A stretch of 64,000 bases of DNA, taken from contig NZ_CP094828.1 in assembly GCF_022865125.1 (NCBI RefSeq), forward strand, positions 4,953,219 to 5,017,218. Direction: 5' to 3'. The position numbers and the translations under genes are program-made. Each line of letters starts with the position of its first letter. Position 1 is the first letter of the stretch. The DNA comes from Acuticoccus sp. I52.16.1. GTDB lineage: Bacteria > Pseudomonadota > Alphaproteobacteria > Rhizobiales > Amorphaceae. The notes beneath the pieces were generated by a model, which saw only the letters and a list, made by a program, of their open reading frames with translations, did not search any database and was not told the origin of the DNA. Positions 1 to 11,580 of the stretch are shown one piece after another.

Positions 1-410
1 TCCACGCCGCCAACGCCCAGGGCATCAACTTCTCGCTGGACGATTTCGGCACCGGCTACGCCTCGCTGATCCACATCTCCACGCTGCCGATCTCCGAGCT
101 GAAGGTCGACCGCCGCTTCGTCGACGGTATCGAGACCGACGGCGGCAAGCAGAAGGTGCTGCGCGGCATCATCGACGTGGCGCGCACCCTGTCGCTGCGG
201 CTGATCGTCGAGGGGGTGGAGACGGCCGAGCAGGTGAGCATGATCACGAAGATGGGCGGCCGCTTCCTGCAAGGGTTCTACTACTCCAAGGCCGTCCCCT
301 ACGACGAGCTGGTCGCGCTCCTCGCTAAAGAGAACCCGGACGACGACCGCGCGCCCGCCCGTTCCGGGAACGAGACGGCGGGCGGCGCGCGCTACGCCGC
401 GACCGGCTGA
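1..410 (+). CDS. EAL-domain protein, C-terminal part (5' truncated by window)
   Basis: The frame is open from base 3 to the TGA at 408-410, so only the last 135 or so residues are present. DDFGTGYASL and the later EGVETAEQ are the hallmark C-terminal EAL motifs. EAL domains hydrolyse cyclic di-GMP, and here the metal-binding DD pair and the loop-6 glutamate region are intact. The tail after QGFYYSKAVP is short and low-complexity (about 30 residues), as is common after an EAL domain. Whether a GGDEF or sensor domain precedes it cannot be seen. An inactive EAL receptor is possible because the EAL signature itself lies outside the window. Confidence 0.9.
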   Translation, partial: HAANAQGINFSLDDFGTGYASLIHISTLPISELKVDRRFVDGIETDGGKQKVLRGIIDVARTLSLRLIVEGVETAEQVSMITKMGGRFLQGFYYSKAVPYDELVALLAKENPDDDRAPARSGNETAGGARYAATG

Positions 411-480
411 GGCCCTCGCTCAACCTCCGACGCTTCGTCTATGGTGCGCCCGCCGGCACGGCAGCCGGATGGAGTGCACT

Positions 481-1092
481 ATGGACGAACGCGACCTCGA
501 CGCCCGCCACGCCGAGAAGATGCGCAAGAAGAAGGAGGCGCGGGACAAGATCCTCGCCACCAAGACGATCGAGAAGGGCCTCATCGTCGTCCACACCGGC
601 AAGGGGAAGGGCAAGTCGACCGCGGCCTTCGGCATGGTGATGCGCGCCGTGGGGCACGGCATGAAGGTCGGCGTCGTGCAGTTCATCAAGGGCCGGATCG
701 AGACGGGCGAAAAGCGCGTCCTCGACCGCTTTGCCGACCTCGTCACCGTGCGGCGCATGGGGGAGGGGTTCACCTGGGAGACGCAGGACCGCCAGCGCGA
801 CATCGCCGCCGCGACCGGCGCGTGGGAGATGGCCAAGGAGATGATCCGCTCGGGCGAGTACCGGATGGTGCTGCTGGACGAGCTGAACATCGTCCTGCGC
901 TACGACTACATCGACCTCGAGGACGTCGTCGCCTTCCTGCGCGACGAGAAGCCGGAGGACGTCCACGTCATCATCACCGGCCGAAACGCCAAGGACGAGC
1001 TGATCGAGATCGCCGACCTCGTCACCGAGATGACGCAGGTGAAGCACCCGTTCCGCTCGGGCGTGAAGCCGCAGGCGGGGATCGAGTTCTAG
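481..1092 (+). CDS. cobO: Cob(I)alamin (corrinoid) adenosyltransferase, CobO/BtuR type
   Basis: This enzyme transfers the adenosyl group of ATP to the cobalt of reduced corrinoids, a cytoplasmic step in adenosylcobalamin synthesis and salvage. The protein is 203 residues, the usual CobO length. It has a lysine-rich N-terminus, a P-loop GKGKGKST at about residues 40-47, and the core LLDELNIVLRYDY typical of the family. The ATG at 481 is preferred over one at 469 because a GGAG at 471-474 sits six bases upstream of it. Further genes of the same pathway (cobQ, cobD, cobC) follow within 4 kb. The family assignment is secure. Confidence 0.95.
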   Translation: MDERDLDARHAEKMRKKKEARDKILATKTIEKGLIVVHTGKGKGKSTAAFGMVMRAVGHGMKVGVVQFIKGRIETGEKRVLDRFADLVTVRRMGEGFTWETQDRQRDIAAATGAWEMAKEMIRSGEYRMVLLDELNIVLRYDYIDLEDVVAFLRDEKPEDVHVIITGRNAKDELIEIADLVTEMTQVKHPFRSGVKPQAGIEF

Positions 1093-1258
1093 CCGCGGGC
1101 CCGGGGGATGGCGGCCCGGTCGTCCGCCTTCCGCGCGCCGGGGTCGTCCGACGTCGCGGGCGGATCACGCAGCCATGACCCCGTGGGGCGTGGCGGCGTG
1201 GTGATCGCGAGGCGCGCGTGGGGTCAGGTGGCCCCGGCCGCGCCAGACGGGCGGTGCC

Positions 1259-1513
1259 TCAGGGGCACTGCACCGGCTCGTTGTACTGGTTGACGCACTT
1301 GGGCGTCGTCGCGGCGCCGACGAGCGCGCCACCGGCACCACCCACGACCGAGCTCGCGACCACGGCACCGGCGCCACCGCCCGCGATCGCCGCGATACCC
1401 GCACCCGTCGCCGCGCCCAGCGCACCGCCGACCAGCGCGCGATCGCCCGAGTTGTTCGCGTTGCAACCCGCGAGACCGGCGGCCAGCGCCACCGCGATAA
1501 GGATCTTTCTCAT
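1259..1513 (-). CDS. Small glycine-zipper lipoprotein
   Basis: An 84-residue protein that starts [17 protein letters not shown], a classical lipoprotein signal peptide with a lipobox cysteine at residue 17. The rest is a run of Gly/Ala repeats ([19 protein letters not shown] and similar) resembling the glycine-zipper membrane domains of outer-membrane lipoproteins. A short C-terminal tail holds two cysteines ([12 protein letters not shown]). It is inferred to be an envelope lipoprotein of unknown role. The same frame is open further upstream, but the signal peptide fixes the start at 1513. It is transcribed divergently from cobQ, with the two starts about 80 bases apart. Confidence 0.8.
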   Translation of the reverse strand: MRKILIAVALAAGLAGCNANNSGDRALVGGALGAATGAGIAAIAGGGAGAVVASSVVGGAGGALVGAATTPKCVNQYNEPVQCP

Positions 1514-1591
1514 GCTATACTCCAAGTTGATCCGCCTGAATCCGAACGCCTTCCGGCCCTCTCGACTAGAGTGCCGGCGGATGAATGGGAA

Positions 1592-3079
1592 ATGAAGCAG
1601 AGCGGTCTGCGAAAACCCGCCACTGCCGCGATCATGGTGCAGGGGACGGGCTCGGATGTGGGCAAATCGCTCCTGGTGGCGGGCCTGTGCCGGCACTTTC
1701 ATCACCGCGGGTTGGTCGCTAAGCCATTCAAATCACAGAACATGTCGAACAACGCGGCGGCGACGCCCGACGGCGGCGAGATCGGCCGGGCGCAGATGTT
1801 GCAGGCGCGGGCCGCACGCATCGCTCCAACAGTTCATCTGAACCCTGTGCTCTTGAAGCCACAGTCGGAGACGGGGGCGCAGGTGGTGGTCCAGGGACGG
1901 TTGTGGCAGAGCGCCAGCGCCGGTGCCTATGCCGACCTCAAGCCCAGCCTTATGCCCGCGGTGCGTGACAGCTTCGCGCGGGTCTGCGACGGGGCGGACA
2001 TCGTCATCGTCGAGGGGGCGGGGAGCCCGGCGGAGATCAACCTGCGCGCCGACGATATCGCCAACATGGGCTTTGCGCGGGCGGAGCGGGTGCCGGTCGT
2101 GCTGGCGGCCGACATCGCCCGCGGCGGGGTGATCGCCAACCTCGTCGGCACCGCGGCGGTGCTGGACCCGGCGGACCGGGCGATGGTGGCGGGCTACATC
2201 GTCAACAAATTCCGGGGCGACGTGCGCCTGTTCGACGGCGGCCTCACCGCAATCACGGAGCGCACCGGCTGGCGCTCCTTCGGCGTCGTCCCCTGGTTCG
2301 CGGCGGCCGAGGCGCTCCCGGCCGAGGACACGCTCGGCCTGCCGACGAACGCGGTGCGGCCGGGCTTGCGCGTCGTCATGCCCCGCACCCCGCACATCTC
2401 CAACTTCGACGATTGCGATCCGCTGCGGCTGGAGCCGGGGGTCGCCTTCACCCTGGCACCGCTCAGCGCGCCGATGCCGGAGGCCGACCTCGTCGTCCTG
2501 CCGGGCTCGAAGTCGACCATCGCCGACGCCAAGGCGCTGAGGGCCGCGGGATGGCACATCGACCTTGCCGCGCACGCTCGGCGGGGCGGCATGATCATCG
2601 GCCTGTGCGGCGGCTACCAGCTCCTCGGACGCGTGATTCGGGACCCGGCGGGACACGAGGGACCGCCGGAGGAGACCCCCGGCCTCGGCCTTCTCGACGT
2701 GGAGACCGAGATCGCCGCGCCGAAGGTGACGCGCCAGAGCGAGGGCACCTGCGCGCTGGCCGGCCTGGAGGGTATCCCGGTGGCCGGCTACCAGATCCAC
2801 ATGGGCCGCACCACCGGCCCGGACCGCGCGCGGCCGCTGGTGCATGTGGAGGAGGGCGCGGACGGTGCGGTCACCCCGAGCGGGCGCGTCATGGGGTGCT
2901 ACCTGCACGGCCTCTTCGCCAGCGACGCCTTCCGCGCCGCCGTGCTGGGCCGATTCGGCGTCGCCGCCTCGCTCGCCTACGACGCGGACGTCGACCACAC
3001 CCTCGACGCGCTGGCCGAACACGTCGCCGCCGCACTCGATGTCGACGGGCTGCTCGCGCTCGCCCGGGGCCGGACCTAG
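1592..3079 (+). CDS. cobQ: Cobyric acid synthase
   Basis: CobQ amidates four carboxylates of adenosylcobyrinic acid a,c-diamide to give adenosylcobyric acid, using glutamine and ATP. The product is 495 residues from this ATG. The N-terminal dethiobiotin-synthetase-like ATPase domain begins with the P-loop GTGSDVGKS. The C-terminal class I glutamine amidotransferase domain has the nucleophile motif [10 protein letters not shown] and the histidine segments GYQIHMGRT and [12 protein letters not shown] at 1571 in the same frame is an alternative start; neither has a strong SD. The TAG stop at 3077-3079 overlaps the stop of the convergent cobD within one CTAG. Confidence 0.95.
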   Translation: MKQSGLRKPATAAIMVQGTGSDVGKSLLVAGLCRHFHHRGLVAKPFKSQNMSNNAAATPDGGEIGRAQMLQARAARIAPTVHLNPVLLKPQSETGAQVVVQGRLWQSASAGAYADLKPSLMPAVRDSFARVCDGADIVIVEGAGSPAEINLRADDIANMGFARAERVPVVLAADIARGGVIANLVGTAAVLDPADRAMVAGYIVNKFRGDVRLFDGGLTAITERTGWRSFGVVPWFAAAEALPAEDTLGLPTNAVRPGLRVVMPRTPHISNFDDCDPLRLEPGVAFTLAPLSAPMPEADLVVLPGSKSTIADAKALRAAGWHIDLAAHARRGGMIIGLCGGYQLLGRVIRDPAGHEGPPEETPGLGLLDVETEIAAPKVTRQSEGTCALAGLEGIPVAGYQIHMGRTTGPDRARPLVHVEEGADGAVTPSGRVMGCYLHGLFASDAFRAAVLGRFGVAASLAYDADVDHTLDALAEHVAAALDVDGLLALARGRT

Positions 3080-3990
3080 GCGAGGAGCGCGAGGACGACG
3101 TAGACGGCGCCGTGCAGCAGTCCCGCCGCCGAAGTCAACGCCAGGCCGCGGCGGATGTCCCGCCGGCGGGCGGGCCGGCCGCCGGGGTTGAGACGCACCC
3201 CCTCCACGACGCGTGCGCCGTAGCGGCGCGGGCCGCCGAGGGCGACGCCGAGCGCGACCGCCAGCGCCGCCTCCGGCCAGCCGGCGTTCGGGGAGAGGTG
3301 GGCGCGCGCTCCGGCGGCGACGGTGCGCCAGGCGCGGAAGGTGTGCGGGCGCGCCGCCGCGATCAGCACCGCCGCGAGACGGGCCGGGACGAGGTTGGCC
3401 GCGTCGTCCACCCGCGCCGCCGCCCAGCCGAATTTCTCGTAGCGCGGCGTGCGATGGCCGATCATCGAATCGGCCGTATTGATCGCCTTGTAGGCGACGA
3501 TCCCCGGCAGCCCGGCAAGGGCGAACCAGAAGACCGGCGCCACCACCCCGTCCGACCAGTTCTCGCCCAGCGTCTCCAGCGCGGCGCGGGCGACGGCCGC
3601 CTCGTCCAGGGCGGCGGTCTCACGGCCGACGATCTGCGCGACCGCGTGCCGGGCGGCGGCGAGGTCGGGCGCGGCGGCGACGGCGGCGACGTGCTGGTGC
3701 AGGCTGCGCTGGGCGATCAGGGTGGAGGCGATTGCGGCTTCGGCGAGGAGGCCGACGACACCGTCCGGCAGCAGCGCCGAGACGGCGGCGGCGCCGGCCG
3801 CGAAACTCCCGACCAGCGCGCCGAGGGCCACGACCCCGTCACGGCGTCGGCCGCGGTTGAGGCGCGCCTCGAGCCGGGTCAGCAGCGCCCCCATCCACGT
3901 GACCGGATGGCCGATGCGGCGCCACAGCCCGGCCGGATCGCCGATGGCCGCATCCAGCGCCAGTGCGAGCGGGACGGCGGCGAGGCTCAC
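3076..3990 (-). CDS. cobD: Adenosylcobinamide-phosphate synthase (CbiB/CobD)
   Basis: This integral membrane protein attaches the aminopropanol (or its phosphate) arm to cobyric acid. The 304-residue frame starts at a GTG ([19 protein letters not shown]) and carries the family signature around [18 protein letters not shown] and [14 protein letters not shown]. Several hydrophobic spans are visible. The start overlaps the stop of cobC by four bases (GTGA), which implies translational coupling. The C-terminus is tail-to-tail with cobQ. CobC makes the aminopropanol phosphate that this enzyme uses, so the pair is functionally matched. Confidence 0.93.
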   Translation of the reverse strand: MSLAAVPLALALDAAIGDPAGLWRRIGHPVTWMGALLTRLEARLNRGRRRDGVVALGALVGSFAAGAAAVSALLPDGVVGLLAEAAIASTLIAQRSLHQHVAAVAAAPDLAAARHAVAQIVGRETAALDEAAVARAALETLGENWSDGVVAPVFWFALAGLPGIVAYKAINTADSMIGHRTPRYEKFGWAAARVDDAANLVPARLAAVLIAAARPHTFRAWRTVAAGARAHLSPNAGWPEAALAVALGVALGGPRRYGARVVEGVRLNPGGRPARRRDIRRGLALTSAAGLLHGAVYVVLALLA

Positions 3991-4967
3991 GGCCGGGCGT
4001 CGGCGGTGATGGCGGCGAGGCTGGCGGCGAGGCGGGGGAGCGCGGCGCCCGGCAGGCCGAAGCGCAGCCACTCTGGCTCCGTCTCGAACCGGCGGGTCCA
4101 GATGCCGTGACGGGCGAGGGCGCGGTGCAGCCCGGCCGCGTCCGGCGTCGCGACGAGCCGGAAGAGGTCCGTCCCGCCGATCACCGCGAGCCCCGCGCCG
4201 GCGAGGACCGCGTCCAGCGCCGCACGCTCGTGCGCCAACCGGGCGCGCATCGCCGCGATCCAGGTCCGGTCGGCGAGGGCGGCCGCGCCGATCTCCAGCG
4301 CCGGCCCGCCGACGGCCCAGGGACCGAGCGCCTCGGCCAGCGGCTGCACCACCTCCGGCGCGCCGATCGCGAAGCCGAGGCGCACGCCCGCCAGGCCGAA
4401 GAACTTGCCGAAGCTCTTCAGCACCAGCGTCCCCGGCATCCCGGCGACGCTGGTCGCGGGTGCGACGTCGCCGAACGCTTCGTCGACGACGACGCCGACG
4501 CCGCCCCGAGGGGCCCGTCCCGCGGCCTGGGCGATCGCCTCGCGCGGCAGGACCGTCCCCGTCGGATTGTTGGGGTTCACCACGACCGCGAGGCCCGTCT
4601 GCGGCAAGCCGTCCGCTTCGGCCGTGGGGACGCGCCGGCGCCAGGCGGCGGCATGCTCGGCGTAGGTCGGCGCCAGGATCGTGACGCGCTCGGGCGCCAG
4701 GAGGTGCGGCAGCCACTGGATCAGCGCCTGCGTGCCGGGGGCGGCGACGATGGCGGCCTCCGCCGGGACGGCGTAGGCGGCGCGGGCGGCGGCCAGCAGC
4801 GCGTCGAGCGCGACACGCTGCGGCAGCCGCGCCAGTGATCCCGGCGATATCGTCGCCGGATAGGCGTGAGGGTTGATGCCGGTGGACAGGTCGAGCCAGT
4901 CATCGGCGGGCGTGCCGGCGAGGGCGGCGGCGTCCGCGAGGTCGCCGCCGTGGGGAACGCCGCTCAC
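3987..4967 (-). CDS. cobC: Threonine-phosphate decarboxylase, PLP-dependent
   Basis: CobC decarboxylates L-threonine O-3-phosphate to (R)-1-amino-2-propanol phosphate for the cobalamin nucleotide loop. The 326-residue protein is a fold-type I PLP enzyme: NPNNPTGT is the cofactor-contacting Asn motif, VVVDEAFGD holds the conserved Asp, and LKSFGKFFGLAG contains the Schiff-base lysine. The N-terminal LDLSTGINPHAYP matches cobalamin-type aminotransferases. The start is a GTG at 4965-4967; no convincing SD is visible. It overlaps the downstream cobD start. No B12 riboswitch was recognised upstream. Confidence 0.92.
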   Translation of the reverse strand: MSGVPHGGDLADAAALAGTPADDWLDLSTGINPHAYPATISPGSLARLPQRVALDALLAAARAAYAVPAEAAIVAAPGTQALIQWLPHLLAPERVTILAPTYAEHAAAWRRRVPTAEADGLPQTGLAVVVNPNNPTGTVLPREAIAQAAGRAPRGGVGVVVDEAFGDVAPATSVAGMPGTLVLKSFGKFFGLAGVRLGFAIGAPEVVQPLAEALGPWAVGGPALEIGAAALADRTWIAAMRARLAHERAALDAVLAGAGLAVIGGTDLFRLVATPDAAGLHRALARHGIWTRRFETEPEWLRFGLPGAALPRLAASLAAITADARP

Positions 4968-5184
4968 GGGGCCGGCCGCTCCGGCGATCGCGCACGCACG
5001 GCAAGGCCGCGCTGCGGTGCGAAGGGCGACGGAGGGGTCGGCGAGGGCGAGGACGGGCCGGAGCGTGCGTACATGGCGCGGATACTATGCCGCCGATGCC
5101 GCCCCTCCAAGCCGCGATCCCCCACGCGGCGCGACCGCACGAGGCCGGGCCGCAGCCGGGAGGGACGATCCGCCCGCGGACACG

Positions 5185-5214
5185 AAAAAGCCGGCCCATC
5201 GGGGATGGGCCGGC
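5185..5214 (-). terminator. Rho-independent terminator of glnBA
   Basis: An 11-bp perfect stem (5190-5200 with 5204-5214, three-base loop) is followed on the minus strand by five U residues. It lies about 50 bases past the glnA stop. Confidence 0.85.
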
Positions 5215-5263
5215 CGGTTGTCCGAGGCGTTTGGGGCGACCGGAGAGGACGCCCCGCGGCGAA

Positions 5264-6673
5264 TCAGACGGAGTAGTACATGTCGAACTCGACCGGGTGC
5301 GGGGTCATCTCGTAGCGCATGTTCTCTTCCATCTTCAGCTCGATGTAGGCATCGATCTGATCGTCGTCGAACACGCCGCCCGCCTTCAGGTAGTCGCGGT
5401 CGGCGTCGACCGAAGCGAGCGCCTCACGCAGCGAGCCGCAGACGGTCGGGATGCCGGCGAGTTCCTCGGGCGGCAGGTCGTAGAGGTCCTTGTCCATCGG
5501 GTCGCCCGGATGGATGCGGTTCTTGATGCCGTCGAGGCCGGCCATGCACATCGCCGCATAGGCGAGGTACGGGTTGGCGGCCGGATCCGGGAAGCGAACC
5601 TCCAGGCGCTTGCCCTTCGGCGAGGACGCGATGGGGATACGGCAGGAGGCCGAGCGGTTGCGCGCCGAGTAGGCCAGCAGCACCGGCGCCTCGTAACCCG
5701 GGACCAGACGCTTGTAGGAGTTGGTCGACGGGTTGGTGAAGGCGTTCAGCGACTTGGCGTGCTTCAGGATACCGCCGATGTAGAAGAGGCAGTTCTCGCT
5801 GAGGTCGGCGTAGAGGTTGCCGGCGAAGGTCGGCTGCCCGTCCTTCCAGATCGACTGATGGACGTGCATGCCGGTGCCGTTGTCGCCGAAGACGGGCTTC
5901 GGCATGAACGTCGCCGTCTTGCCGTATGCGTTCGCCACCTGGTGAACGACGTACTTGTAGATCTGCATGTTGTCCGCGACCTTGGTCAGGGTCTGGAACT
6001 TCAGACCAAGCTCGTGCTGGGCCGCGGCCACCTCATGGTGGTGCTTCTCGACGGCGACGCCCATCTCGGCCATGACCGAGAGCATCTCGGAGCGCATGTC
6101 CTGGCAGGAGTCGACCGGCGGGACGGGGAAGTAGCCGCCCTTGGTGCGCGGACGGTGGCCGAGGTTGCCGGTCTCGTACTCGGTGTCCATGTTGGACGGC
6201 AGCTCGGTGGAGTCGAGCTTGAAGCCGGTGTTGTACGGGTCGGCCGCGAAGCGGACGTCGTCGAACACGAAGAACTCGGCTTCCGGGCCCATGGTGATGG
6301 TGTCACCGAAGCCGCCGGACTTCACGTAGGCCTCGGCGCGCTTGGCCGTGGAACGCGGGTCGCGGTTGTAACCCTCGCCCGTGCCCGGCTCGAGGATGTC
6401 GCACACGACAGCCATCGTAGTCTGGGCGAAGAAGGGGTCGATGTAGGCCGTTTCCGGATCCGGCATGAGGATCATGTCGGACTCGTTGATCGCCTTCCAG
6501 CCGGCGATGGACGAACCATCGAACATGGTGCCGTCGGCAAACAGCTCTTCGTCGACGATGGACGTATCCATCGTGACGTGCTGCATCTTGCCTCGCGGAT
6601 CGGTGAAGCGCAGGTCGACGTACTTGACGTCCTTGTCCTTGATGTCCTTGAGGATTTCTTGCGCTGTGCTCAT
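5264..6673 (-). CDS. glnA: Glutamine synthetase type I (GSI-beta)
   Basis: GlnA condenses glutamate and ammonia with ATP to make glutamine and is the core enzyme of ammonia assimilation. The protein is 469 residues, the standard length of the adenylylated GSI-beta class. Visible motifs are FDGSSIAGW (50s), [10 protein letters not shown] (about 129-138), the ATP-site [17 protein letters not shown] (about 314-330) and the adenylylation site with Tyr398 in DLYDLPPEE. Tyr398 implies control by GlnE. It lies 33 bases downstream of glnB on the same strand, the classical alphaproteobacterial glnB-glnA operon, and is followed by a strong terminator. Confidence 0.98.
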   Translation of the reverse strand: MSTAQEILKDIKDKDVKYVDLRFTDPRGKMQHVTMDTSIVDEELFADGTMFDGSSIAGWKAINESDMILMPDPETAYIDPFFAQTTMAVVCDILEPGTGEGYNRDPRSTAKRAEAYVKSGGFGDTITMGPEAEFFVFDDVRFAADPYNTGFKLDSTELPSNMDTEYETGNLGHRPRTKGGYFPVPPVDSCQDMRSEMLSVMAEMGVAVEKHHHEVAAAQHELGLKFQTLTKVADNMQIYKYVVHQVANAYGKTATFMPKPVFGDNGTGMHVHQSIWKDGQPTFAGNLYADLSENCLFYIGGILKHAKSLNAFTNPSTNSYKRLVPGYEAPVLLAYSARNRSASCRIPIASSPKGKRLEVRFPDPAANPYLAYAAMCMAGLDGIKNRIHPGDPMDKDLYDLPPEELAGIPTVCGSLREALASVDADRDYLKAGGVFDDDQIDAYIELKMEENMRYEMTPHPVEFDMYYSV

Positions 6674-6706
6674 TAGCAGTGGGCTCTCTCTCTTGCGCTT
6701 CTCAGG

Positions 6707-8704
<1,998 letters not shown>

Positions 8705-8740
8705 CCGCAGGCGGTCGCCGGCCTTAGAGGTGAGCCGCGC

Positions 8741-8825
8741 GCGGGTGTGGCGGAACTGGTAGACGCACCAGATTTAGGTTCTGGCGCCGCAAGGTGTGGG
8801 GGTTCGAGTCCCTCCACCCGCACCA
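8741..8825 (+). tRNA. tRNA-Leu (anticodon UAG)
   Basis: An 85-base type II tRNA. The acceptor stem is GCGGGTG (8741-8747) with CACCCGC (8815-8821), the discriminator is A, and CCA is encoded at 8823-8825. The anticodon stem CCAGA/TCTGG encloses the loop TTTAGGT with anticodon TAG at 8775-8777. A long variable arm (GGCGCCGCAAGGTGT region) and the T loop GGTTCGAGTCC are present. This tRNA reads CUA and possibly other CUN codons. Confidence 0.97.
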
Positions 8826-8845
8826 ATCCTGTGGATTGGTTTTTT
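8823..8845 (+). terminator. Terminator fused to the tRNA-Leu 3' end
   Basis: A 7-bp stem, CCAATCC (8823-8829) with GGATTGG (8833-8839), and a TGT loop are followed by six Ts (8840-8845). The 5' arm begins with the encoded CCA of the tRNA, so termination and tRNA 3' processing use the same bases. Confidence 0.85.
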
Positions 8846-8846
8846 C

Positions 8847-8908
8847 GTGCGCTACCGGCCTTCGGCCTGCATGAGCGCGGGTGCGTGCGCTACCGGCCTT
8901 CGGCCTGC
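8847..8908 (+). repeat. Two 24-bp direct copies, period 38 bp
   Basis: The 24-base unit beginning GTGCGCTACCGGCC occurs exactly at 8847-8870 and again at 8885-8908. Each copy contains a small GGCC-TTC-GGCC hairpin. It lies in the gap between tRNA-Leu and tig. No coding function is apparent; it may be a short REP-like element. Confidence 0.75.
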
Positions 8909-9226
8909 TGGGGCGCGGGGTCTGATGCCTGTGCGTGGCGCGCTCGTCAGCACGGCTTTATCTAACGGCCGCGTCTATCGGTCGGGGCTCGTGTACGTTT
9001 CGGCGATCGGCGGGGGGTGGATTGCCGTGGGTGCGCGCTCCATCGTAAAGGAGCGGCGGGAGGTGCTGGGCGGCCGGGTGGCCGCCGCGCTCGGCCCGCC
9101 GACGGGCGCCGCGCTGGATTTGCCGGGCTCGATGGCACCGAACGGCATTGACACCGGTGCTTCCCGGGGCGACATGGAGCGTCCTCCCCGACAACGTTTT
9201 TATTGGTGCTGCGGAAAGTGAACCCG
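8909..9226. other. Intergenic gap upstream of tig
   Basis: No gene is seen here. It contains a 7-bp hairpin (GGCGGCC, loop GGGT, GGCCGCC) near 9070-9087 and a TTGACA hexamer near 9148 that could be a -35 element for tig, without a convincing -10 box. Confidence 0.4.
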
Positions 9227-10660
9227 ATGGATGTGACGGAAACCCGTGCAGAGGGTCTGGCGCGGGAACTCAAAGTGACGGTTCCCGCAGCGACCCTCGA
9301 CGCTCGTCTGAATGCCTACCTCGACGATATGCGTCAGAAGGTTCGACTGAAGGGATTTCGCCCGGGCAAGGTGCCCATGGCGCACCTGAAGAAGATGTAC
9401 GGCCGCTCCGCGATGGCCGAGGTCATCAATGAAGTGATGACCGAATCGATCCGCGGCGCCGTCGAGCAGCGCGACGAGAAGCCCGCGCTGCAGCCGGACG
9501 TCGACGTCGACGAGACCGCGATGACCGACGTGATGGAGGGCAAGAGCGACCTGTCCTTCGCCGTGAAGTACGAGGTCCTGCCGGAGATCGAAGTCACCGG
9601 GCTCGACCAGATCACCGTCGAGAAGCCGACCTACGAGGTCCCGGCCGACGAGCTCGACGCCGAGCTGACCAAGCTTGCCGAGAACTACAAGGACTACGAC
9701 GCCGTCGAGCGAGCCGCCCAGGACGCCGACCGCCTGAAGATCGACTTCGTCGGCAAGATCGACGGCGAGCCCTTCGAGGGCGGATCGGCCGAAGGGATCG
9801 ACATCGTCATCGGTCAGGGCCGTTTCATCCCCGGCTTCGAAGAGCAGCTGAACGGCACCACGGCCGGGCAGGCGACCACCGTCACCGTGACCTTCCCGGA
9901 GGACTACGGCGCGACCCATCTCGCCGGCAAGGAAGCCGTCTTCGACGTGACGGTGCAGGAAGTCGCCGCGCCGAAGGAGACGACCCTCGACGACGCCTTC
10001 GCCGAGAAGCTCGGCATGGAGAACCTCGAGAAGCTGCGCGAGGCCATGAAGGGCCAGATGCAGTCCTCCTATGACCAGGCCAGCCGCGCCAAGGTCAAGC
10101 GCGCCCTGCTCGACGCGTTGGACGAGCGCTTCGCCTTCACGCTGCCGCAGAAGCTGGTCGACACCGAGTTCGACGCGATCTGGCGCCAGGTCGAGCAGGA
10201 GATGGCGCAGAAGGGCGAGACCTTCGACGCCGCGCTCGCCGAGGATGCCGACGGCTCGGAGGCCAAGACCCGCGCCGACTACCAGAAGATCGCCGAGCGC
10301 CGCGTGCGGCTGGGGCTTCTCCTGTCGGAGATCGGCTCGAAGGCCGAGGTGCAGGTGACCGACGAGGAGGTGCAGCAGGCGCTTCAGCAGCGCATGCAGC
10401 AGTTCCCCGGCCAGGAGCGTCAGGTGCTGGACTACTACCGCCAGAACCCGCAGGCCATCGCCAGCCTGCGCGCGCCGATCTTCGAGGACAAGGTCGTCGA
10501 CTACATCCTGGAGCTCGCCACCGTGAACACCGTCCCGGTGTCCAAGGAGGAGCTTCTGAAGGGTGAGGACGACGAGCACGATCACGATCATGCGCATGAT
10601 CACGACCATGATCATCACCACCATGATCATGACCACGATCACCACCACCACGATCATTAG
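9227..10660 (+). CDS. tig: Trigger factor with a His/Asp-rich C-terminal tail
   Basis: Trigger factor is the ribosome-bound chaperone and prolyl isomerase that meets nascent chains. The 477-residue protein has the ribosome-binding signature GFRPGKVPMAHLKKMYG near residues 40-60, the FKBP-type PPIase domain (about 160-250) and the helical C-terminal chaperone domain. After ELLKGEDDE the last 30 residues are almost only His and Asp (17 His, 9 Asp and a single Ala after the last Glu). This tail is not part of the standard family and resembles the metal-binding tail of SlyD. ATG 9227 is chosen because it gives the conserved MDVTETRAEGL start; TTG 9203 and GTG 9218 are in frame upstream. clpP follows after nine bases. 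Confidence 0.95.
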   Translation: MDVTETRAEGLARELKVTVPAATLDARLNAYLDDMRQKVRLKGFRPGKVPMAHLKKMYGRSAMAEVINEVMTESIRGAVEQRDEKPALQPDVDVDETAMTDVMEGKSDLSFAVKYEVLPEIEVTGLDQITVEKPTYEVPADELDAELTKLAENYKDYDAVERAAQDADRLKIDFVGKIDGEPFEGGSAEGIDIVIGQGRFIPGFEEQLNGTTAGQATTVTVTFPEDYGATHLAGKEAVFDVTVQEVAAPKETTLDDAFAEKLGMENLEKLREAMKGQMQSSYDQASRAKVKRALLDALDERFAFTLPQKLVDTEFDAIWRQVEQEMAQKGETFDAALAEDADGSEAKTRADYQKIAERRVRLGLLLSEIGSKAEVQVTDEEVQQALQQRMQQFPGQERQVLDYYRQNPQAIASLRAPIFEDKVVDYILELATVNTVPVSKEELLKGEDDEHDHDHAHDHDHDHHHHDHDHDHHHHDH

Positions 10661-10669
10661 GCCGCGCGC

Positions 10670-11293
10670 ATGAAAGACCCTGTAGACTTTTATATGTCGA
10701 CGCTCGTTCCGATGGTCGTCGAGCAGACGAACCGCGGCGAGCGTGCGTACGACATCTTCTCGCGCTTGTTGTCGGAGCGGATCATTTTCATCACCGGTCC
10801 CATCGAGGACACGGTGGCGACCTTGGTCTGCGCCCAGCTCCTCTATCTGGAGGCCGACAATCCGAACAAGGAGATCTCGCTCTACATCAACTCGCCGGGC
10901 GGCATCGTCACCTCGGGTCTGGCCATCTACGACACGATGCAGTTCGTGCGGCCGACGATCTCGACCCTGTGCATCGGCCAGTCGGCCTCGATGGGTGCGC
11001 TGCTGCTCGCCGCGGGCGAGAAGGACATGCGCTTCTCGCTGCCGAACGCGCGGATCATGGTGCATCAGCCCTCGGGCGGTTTCCGCGGCACGGCGGCCGA
11101 CATCCAGCTCCAGGCCAACGAAATCCTGGCTCTGAAGCGCCGGCTGAACGAGATCTACCGCAAGCACAGCGGCCAGGAACTCGACAAGATCGAGAAGACC
11201 CTGGAGCGCGATCACTACATGACCCCGGACCTCGCCAAGGAATTCGGGATTATCGACCGCGTGATCGAAAGCCGGGCTGCGCTCGACGTTTAA
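10670..11293 (+). CDS. clpP: ATP-dependent Clp protease proteolytic subunit
   Basis: ClpP forms the tetradecameric serine-protease barrel that works with ClpX or ClpA. The 207-residue protein carries the catalytic triad Ser107 (GQSASMGA), His132 (MVHQPSGG) and Asp181 (LERDHYM). It lies nine bases after tig and upstream of clpX, the conserved tig-clpP-clpX order. A terminator-like hairpin between clpP and clpX suggests clpX also has its own promoter. Confidence 0.98.
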   Translation: MKDPVDFYMSTLVPMVVEQTNRGERAYDIFSRLLSERIIFITGPIEDTVATLVCAQLLYLEADNPNKEISLYINSPGGIVTSGLAIYDTMQFVRPTISTLCIGQSASMGALLLAAGEKDMRFSLPNARIMVHQPSGGFRGTAADIQLQANEILALKRRLNEIYRKHSGQELDKIEKTLERDHYMTPDLAKEFGIIDRVIESRAALDV

Positions 11294-11389
11294 AGCTGCT
11301 ACAACGTCTACGTGCAAGCCGTCTGCGGCGGTATCGTTTGCCGGCTAGCTGGTATGGCCGGGGACGGATCGTCGCGGATCGGGACGAAA

Positions 11390-11416
11390 ACCGCCCGCGA
11401 CAGGCGGTCGGTTTTT
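11390..11416 (+). terminator. Terminator after clpP
   Basis: A 6-bp stem, ACCGCC (11390-11395) with GGCGGT (11403-11408), is followed by CGG and five Ts (11412-11416). It lies about 100 bases after the clpP stop and 165 bases before clpX. Confidence 0.65.
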
Positions 11417-11580
11417 ATGTTTGGTAACGCATGGGACGGTTGACTATCCCGTGACGGGGGTTTGCATCGGGATCGAGGCCGCCCCAATATGGATGCGAGG
11501 CGATCGGCGCCAGCCGGCTCCCTCCATCGGTGGCGAATTCCCGAGATGTGCGGTCGATCGGGCGACGAAAGGGTGAGTTG

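Noticed and set aside
4968-5184. A cobalamin riboswitch upstream of cobC
   Set aside because: No B12-box-like core or expected helices were recognised in the leader, and none before cobO, cobQ or hupE either.
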